DNA of 64,000 nucleotides from Chrysoperla carnea (Eukaryota > Arthropoda > Insecta > Neuroptera > Chrysopidae): assembly GCF_905475395.1 (NCBI RefSeq), contig NC_058339.1, forward strand, positions 40,557,172 to 40,621,171. The letters are read 5' to 3'. A program made the translations under genes and the position numbers. Every line of letters starts with the position of its first letter. Position 1 is the first letter of the stretch. Below are positions 60,295 to 64,000 of this stretch, in pieces. The notes under the pieces are model-generated. The model was not told the origin of the DNA, made no database searches, and saw nothing but the letters and a program-made list of their open reading frames with translations.

Positions 60295-60561
60295 TTGTTT
60301 TTAATAATACTACACAACTTCATTAATACTCTTAATGCCCGAACATTTGGAAGTTTGTTTAACATAATACCTCGAGCTATGTGTATTAGGAGTTCTATCT
60401 TCTATCTTCTGAATGAATTTCTTCTGAGCTCTAATTTCTATCACAAGTCAGGTATAAAGTACCGTACCGTACTTTATTTGCGACAAGTTCTGGACTTGAC
60501 AAGTTTTAAATTGCCCCTGCTGCGTAAAATTTGTGAATGTCTACTTTCTTTCATTATCTAA
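60295..60561 (+). pseudogene. possible non-LTR retrotransposon C-terminal remnant
   Basis: An 88-codon frame without ATG at its first codon. 'LNARTFGSLFNIIPRA' and 'SGIKYRTVLYLRQVLDLTSF' loosely recall the 'NTR...R' and 'G.K.WN.LP....SL..FK' pattern found after reverse transcriptase in some LINEs. Key Trp and Asn are absent. Weak. Confidence 0.22.
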
Positions 60562-62705
60562 TAATAAGATAATCGATTCCCCAACTCTGAAGACATTTGT
60601 ATGATACTCAAAAAATTGAAGAATTCGTTGTCCGATACTATAAAATTTTCAAAATTTTGGACTACGGAGACTCGACCTTGTTAAGTGTCCGACAAAAGTC
60701 TTCAATGTCAGAGAGTAGATTATTTTCTTATTAGAGTGTAAAATAAGATAGATATTTATCCAGAAAATTGTTAGGACTGTTCCTGATGTCAAATATGAAG
60801 TGTATTTATTATAATCTATCAGGTGTAAAATGCTTATTACAGGTAGGTATATGAATTAGGTGCAAATTATAGGTACGACTGTGGACTTGCATTTGTATGA
60901 TTCCTGATTCATGCATTTGTAAGCCTTATACCCATAAGCTTACGTTGCTGGTGTGTATTCCAGAAGATAATTACTTTATGAAGCAACATTTATCAAAATA
61001 TTGAATGCCTCCAGTTATTGGATTAAAACTAATAATTACATTTTGGAGATGATGATCGCGCGGTGACATCTCTTGCTAATTGCATTTTTTACATATCTTT
61101 GAGTTCTCTCGGAGGTATAAAGAAAAACTTGTCGAGCGAAATCTTCCACTAGGAAAACCTCTTCCATCATACTCTCTTAATTCTAGGAATGATTTACTTT
61201 ATTTATGAAAGTGTTTGCTTTATTTATGGAAATGCCGTAGATAAGCTAAAGTTGCGTCGAAGTAACGAGAAAATACTTCTAAGTTCGATGGGTGAATATA
61301 GCAGTGCAAAATGGAAAGGTACAGAAAGCTAAAAGCAACACAAATCAATGACAGTCGAACTTCATTCTGTAAAGTTAATAGACAAAAGGAAAGACAGTTT
61401 CAACCGTGTAGCTGGGATTCTGATTAAAGATTTCAGGACCCAGAAACAACAATTTTCTATGGAAAATTGCGAGGACAAACATTCATAATACATTGTTCAA
61501 AAAAGAAACGAATGAGGGATGGTTGTATTTGGAAGTTATAATAAGGCTTTGCGTGTACTGCTATTAAGTACTACCTATCCTACGACCTAAAACATTGTTC
61601 CTAAAATTACATAAGTTCGAGGTATTATCCCAGTAACTTAAAATGTCAATATGAGTTAGTGTTAATATATCTTGTATATACTTAATATATTAATATCGAT
61701 GGTAAGGAAGAGCAAATTTTTGATTTGGTGAGGGTTCAAATTTAATTTTTTTTATATAATTTTTGGCAAAATTTTGTCGTATAATATTTAAAAAAGTTAA
61801 TCCACATGCTGATTGGCGTTCTAGCTAGATTAGATCTTATTTTATATAAAAGAAAATGCATGCATATAAAATACAAATCAAATTTGTACCCTTTCAGCTT
61901 AGTCGTGCGTGTGCCGCCTGTTAAAAATACGTTATTAATAAGAAAAAAATTTTAAAATTATGCAGTGTTAAAAACTTGTAGCAAAATTTATTAAAAACGA
62001 ATTATCTTTCGCTAAAAGAACTTTAATAGTAAAGTATAAAAAGAAAATCAAAATAAAATCAGAAAATTTTTTTGAAATATAATTTACTTTTTTTCAAAGA
62101 AAATTTTTTGTCAGATTAGAATTATTTACAGAAAACTACCTTAGTATTTTGATTAATTTTAATTTTTAATTCTATTTTATCAATTGATAGATTTGATAGA
62201 TTAATTTTAATGATTAATAGATTTGAAAAATTAATCAAATAGTAAAACCAAACAGTACCCGTACCCTGTAACTATTTAACGATGACTGTCGCTATCACTA
62301 TCGTTATCGTTAGAGGCTTAGTTTATTTAAGATGACAGATTTTCGGATGTTGCTGTCATGGCATTAACGATCACAATATACATGACTGTCTAAATCAAGC
62401 ACAATATCGTTGGTTAAGTTTAACGATAGCCATGAATGTCGTTAAGAAGTTACAAAGTCCAGCCACAGGTGGTGGAACTCAACGCAAGAGTATAATAATT
62501 TTTGATGTTTTTGAATATTCCAGAAATACCGTTCTTTGGTTACTCGATACGTGTTTCTTATTAAGTTTGATATAGAAACGTGACTGTATTCAGAATTTTA
62601 ATCATTGATTTTTTATCATGGACAGGCGTGAATTTTTTAAGCCGGATTATAAAACTTTTATTTATTCTTGTAGACTCTCAGCTCGTGACAGAAAATCATT
62701 ATATA

Positions 62706-62990
62706 TTAAAAATTAAAATTTGTTTGTTAATCAAAGAGAAAAACTTTTTACAGTCTGTATTCATTTGAATTAAAGGTAAGACTGTTGAATACACTAAAAA
62801 TTTATTGGAAACCGGTTTTCTCGTGTACAAACTTTAACATAACAATTTTTTTTACCAAGTTTGTACACGAGAAAACCGCCTGCCAATAAATTTTTAGTAC
62901 ATTCAGCAGTTTTACCATTTATTCAAATGAATGGCAGACTGTAAAAAGTTTTTCCTCTTTGATATACAAACAGATGATAATTTTTAACTA
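62706..62990. repeat. fold-back element, arms about 130 bp
   Basis: 'ttttctcgtgtacaaact' at 62815 mirrors 'agtttgtacacgagaaaa' at 62858, around a loop of about 25 bp. Outward, 'aaaaactttttacagtctg' mirrors 'cagactgtaaaaagttttt'. The outermost 30 bp are degraded. The 62-codon frame ending in it is not genuine. Confidence 0.75.
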
Positions 62991-64000
62991 TGTATTAGTT
63001 TGTTATAAATATTATTTTATACATATTGTAAAAAATTGAAGTTGTTTTTCTGACAGTCTATTTGTCCACAGTCAGAAATATGGACAGAAGTACATACAAA
63101 CTTCTTCATTTTTGATCAAGAATTTACATTTTTTAAGTATTAGTTTGCTATTAAGGAGACACGAGCAAAGTTTTGTATAACATAGAGTTAATTTTTGATA
63201 TGCATGATGGGAAGGCTTTTTGAGTATACTAAAGGTTTTGGATACCAGAAAGCCAAAGGTAGAAGGTGGGAGTGGGAGTAGAAACAATCAAATAAAATTC
63301 GAGTTGAATACCGAAAGGTCAATGACACGTGTTTCCATTTTTCAGCGCAATTATTTTGAGGTTTATGAATGGAAATAATTCGTGACTCCTTTAAAATAGA
63401 AAATTCGGGCTTTCAACAGTGATAATCGATTCTGTAAGTGATAAAAAAAATCCCCAAATGGCAAGTACAACACACACAGTATACAACTTGGTCCCCTCGA
63501 GTTCCTCGTCACGACTAGGACAAAATATTACTACTGTGATATTTCAAAACAAAAGATTACACAGAGATTACACTTAAGCTGTATGTTACTCCTTCAAGAT
63601 TATTGCTTTACAGGTTTCTTTGGAGTTTGTATTAACACAGATTTCTATGGTGCCGTAAAATTAATGTATTTCTAAAAAATAACTGTACACTTACAACCAA
63701 AGAACAGTAAGATTTTTCATCTTTTCCTTTGTTTGTTCTGGTCCAAACTATACTGTGTCCATACTGGTATTGACGCGTCTGTAACTGTATTTTCAAATTA
63801 ATTTTGTGGGAAATAATATTAACGAATAAAATCCATGGAACTGTCAATTGTTTGATCTTCTTTTGAACGGATGCTAACGCCAATTATGAAAATTTTTTGA
63901 TGATTGTTAAATTAAATAATTCTATTCCCAAATTTATTGAAAAAAATTCGTAAAACACAAGTACTAAAAAAATACAGGTAAAGAATAAAATAAAGGCAAT

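Larger units (their letters stand above)
56964..64000. other. probable Slo2 intron and repeats; no further exon recognised
   Basis: No minus-strand exon with Slo2 character (pore, RCK motifs) was found, so the upstream exons probably lie beyond the window. Listed inside are three fold-back elements and two weak transposon-protein remnants. The rest (56964-57840, 58571-59436, 60570-62700, 63000-64000) shows no supported feature. 62285-62445 has loosely inverted 'atcgttatcgttag'/'taacgatag' phrases. Confidence 0.5.

Overview
The window is nuclear DNA of an insect. It is very AT-rich, its genes are split by GT-AG introns, it is crowded with small transposon relics, and three insect neuronal or RNA-silencing genes can be read. 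The order cannot be fixed from sequence alone. The dispersed repeats (an ACCGACTTC-ended element, (GTCT)n-containing elements, mariner relics) occur in several insect orders.

Layout. 1-12941 is repeat-rich DNA without a recognisable coding gene. 12984-31766 (+) is a complete 17-coding-exon receptor guanylate cyclase of the Gyc76C type (about 1486 residues: signal sequence, ligand-binding ectodomain, one membrane pass, kinase-homology domain, dimerisation helix, cyclase, long tail ending SIV). Its 8-kb second coding intron and several smaller ones hold fold-back elements, including a 1.38-kb near-perfect palindrome at 24974-26350. 31767-38904 is AT-rich DNA that probably holds the Gyc76C 3' UTR and the undetermined 5' part of the next gene. 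38911-43668 (+) is loquacious, six coding exons and about 371 residues with three dsRNA-binding domains; it is the partner of Dicer in microRNA/siRNA biogenesis. 43669-55917 is repeat-rich, with a 520-bp tandem duplication, a tRNA-headed composite repeat and a second deleted mariner. 55918-56963 (-) carries the last two exons of a potassium channel best matched to Slo2 (KCNT family), convergent with loqs; the rest of that gene lies at higher coordinates, probably beyond the window. 56964-64000 is repeat-bearing DNA, probably Slo2 intron.

The three genes do not form a functional unit; they are ordinary neighbours. The unusual content is the density and variety of fold-back (inverted-repeat) elements: at least ten are recognisable. 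Several have TA-like flanks and one has arms of about 637 bp that are almost identical. Two mariner copies share the same internal deletion, which implies that a deleted derivative was itself mobilised. Exon borders were placed by hand from splice consensus, unbroken reading frame and recalled family similarity; no alignment or search was run.
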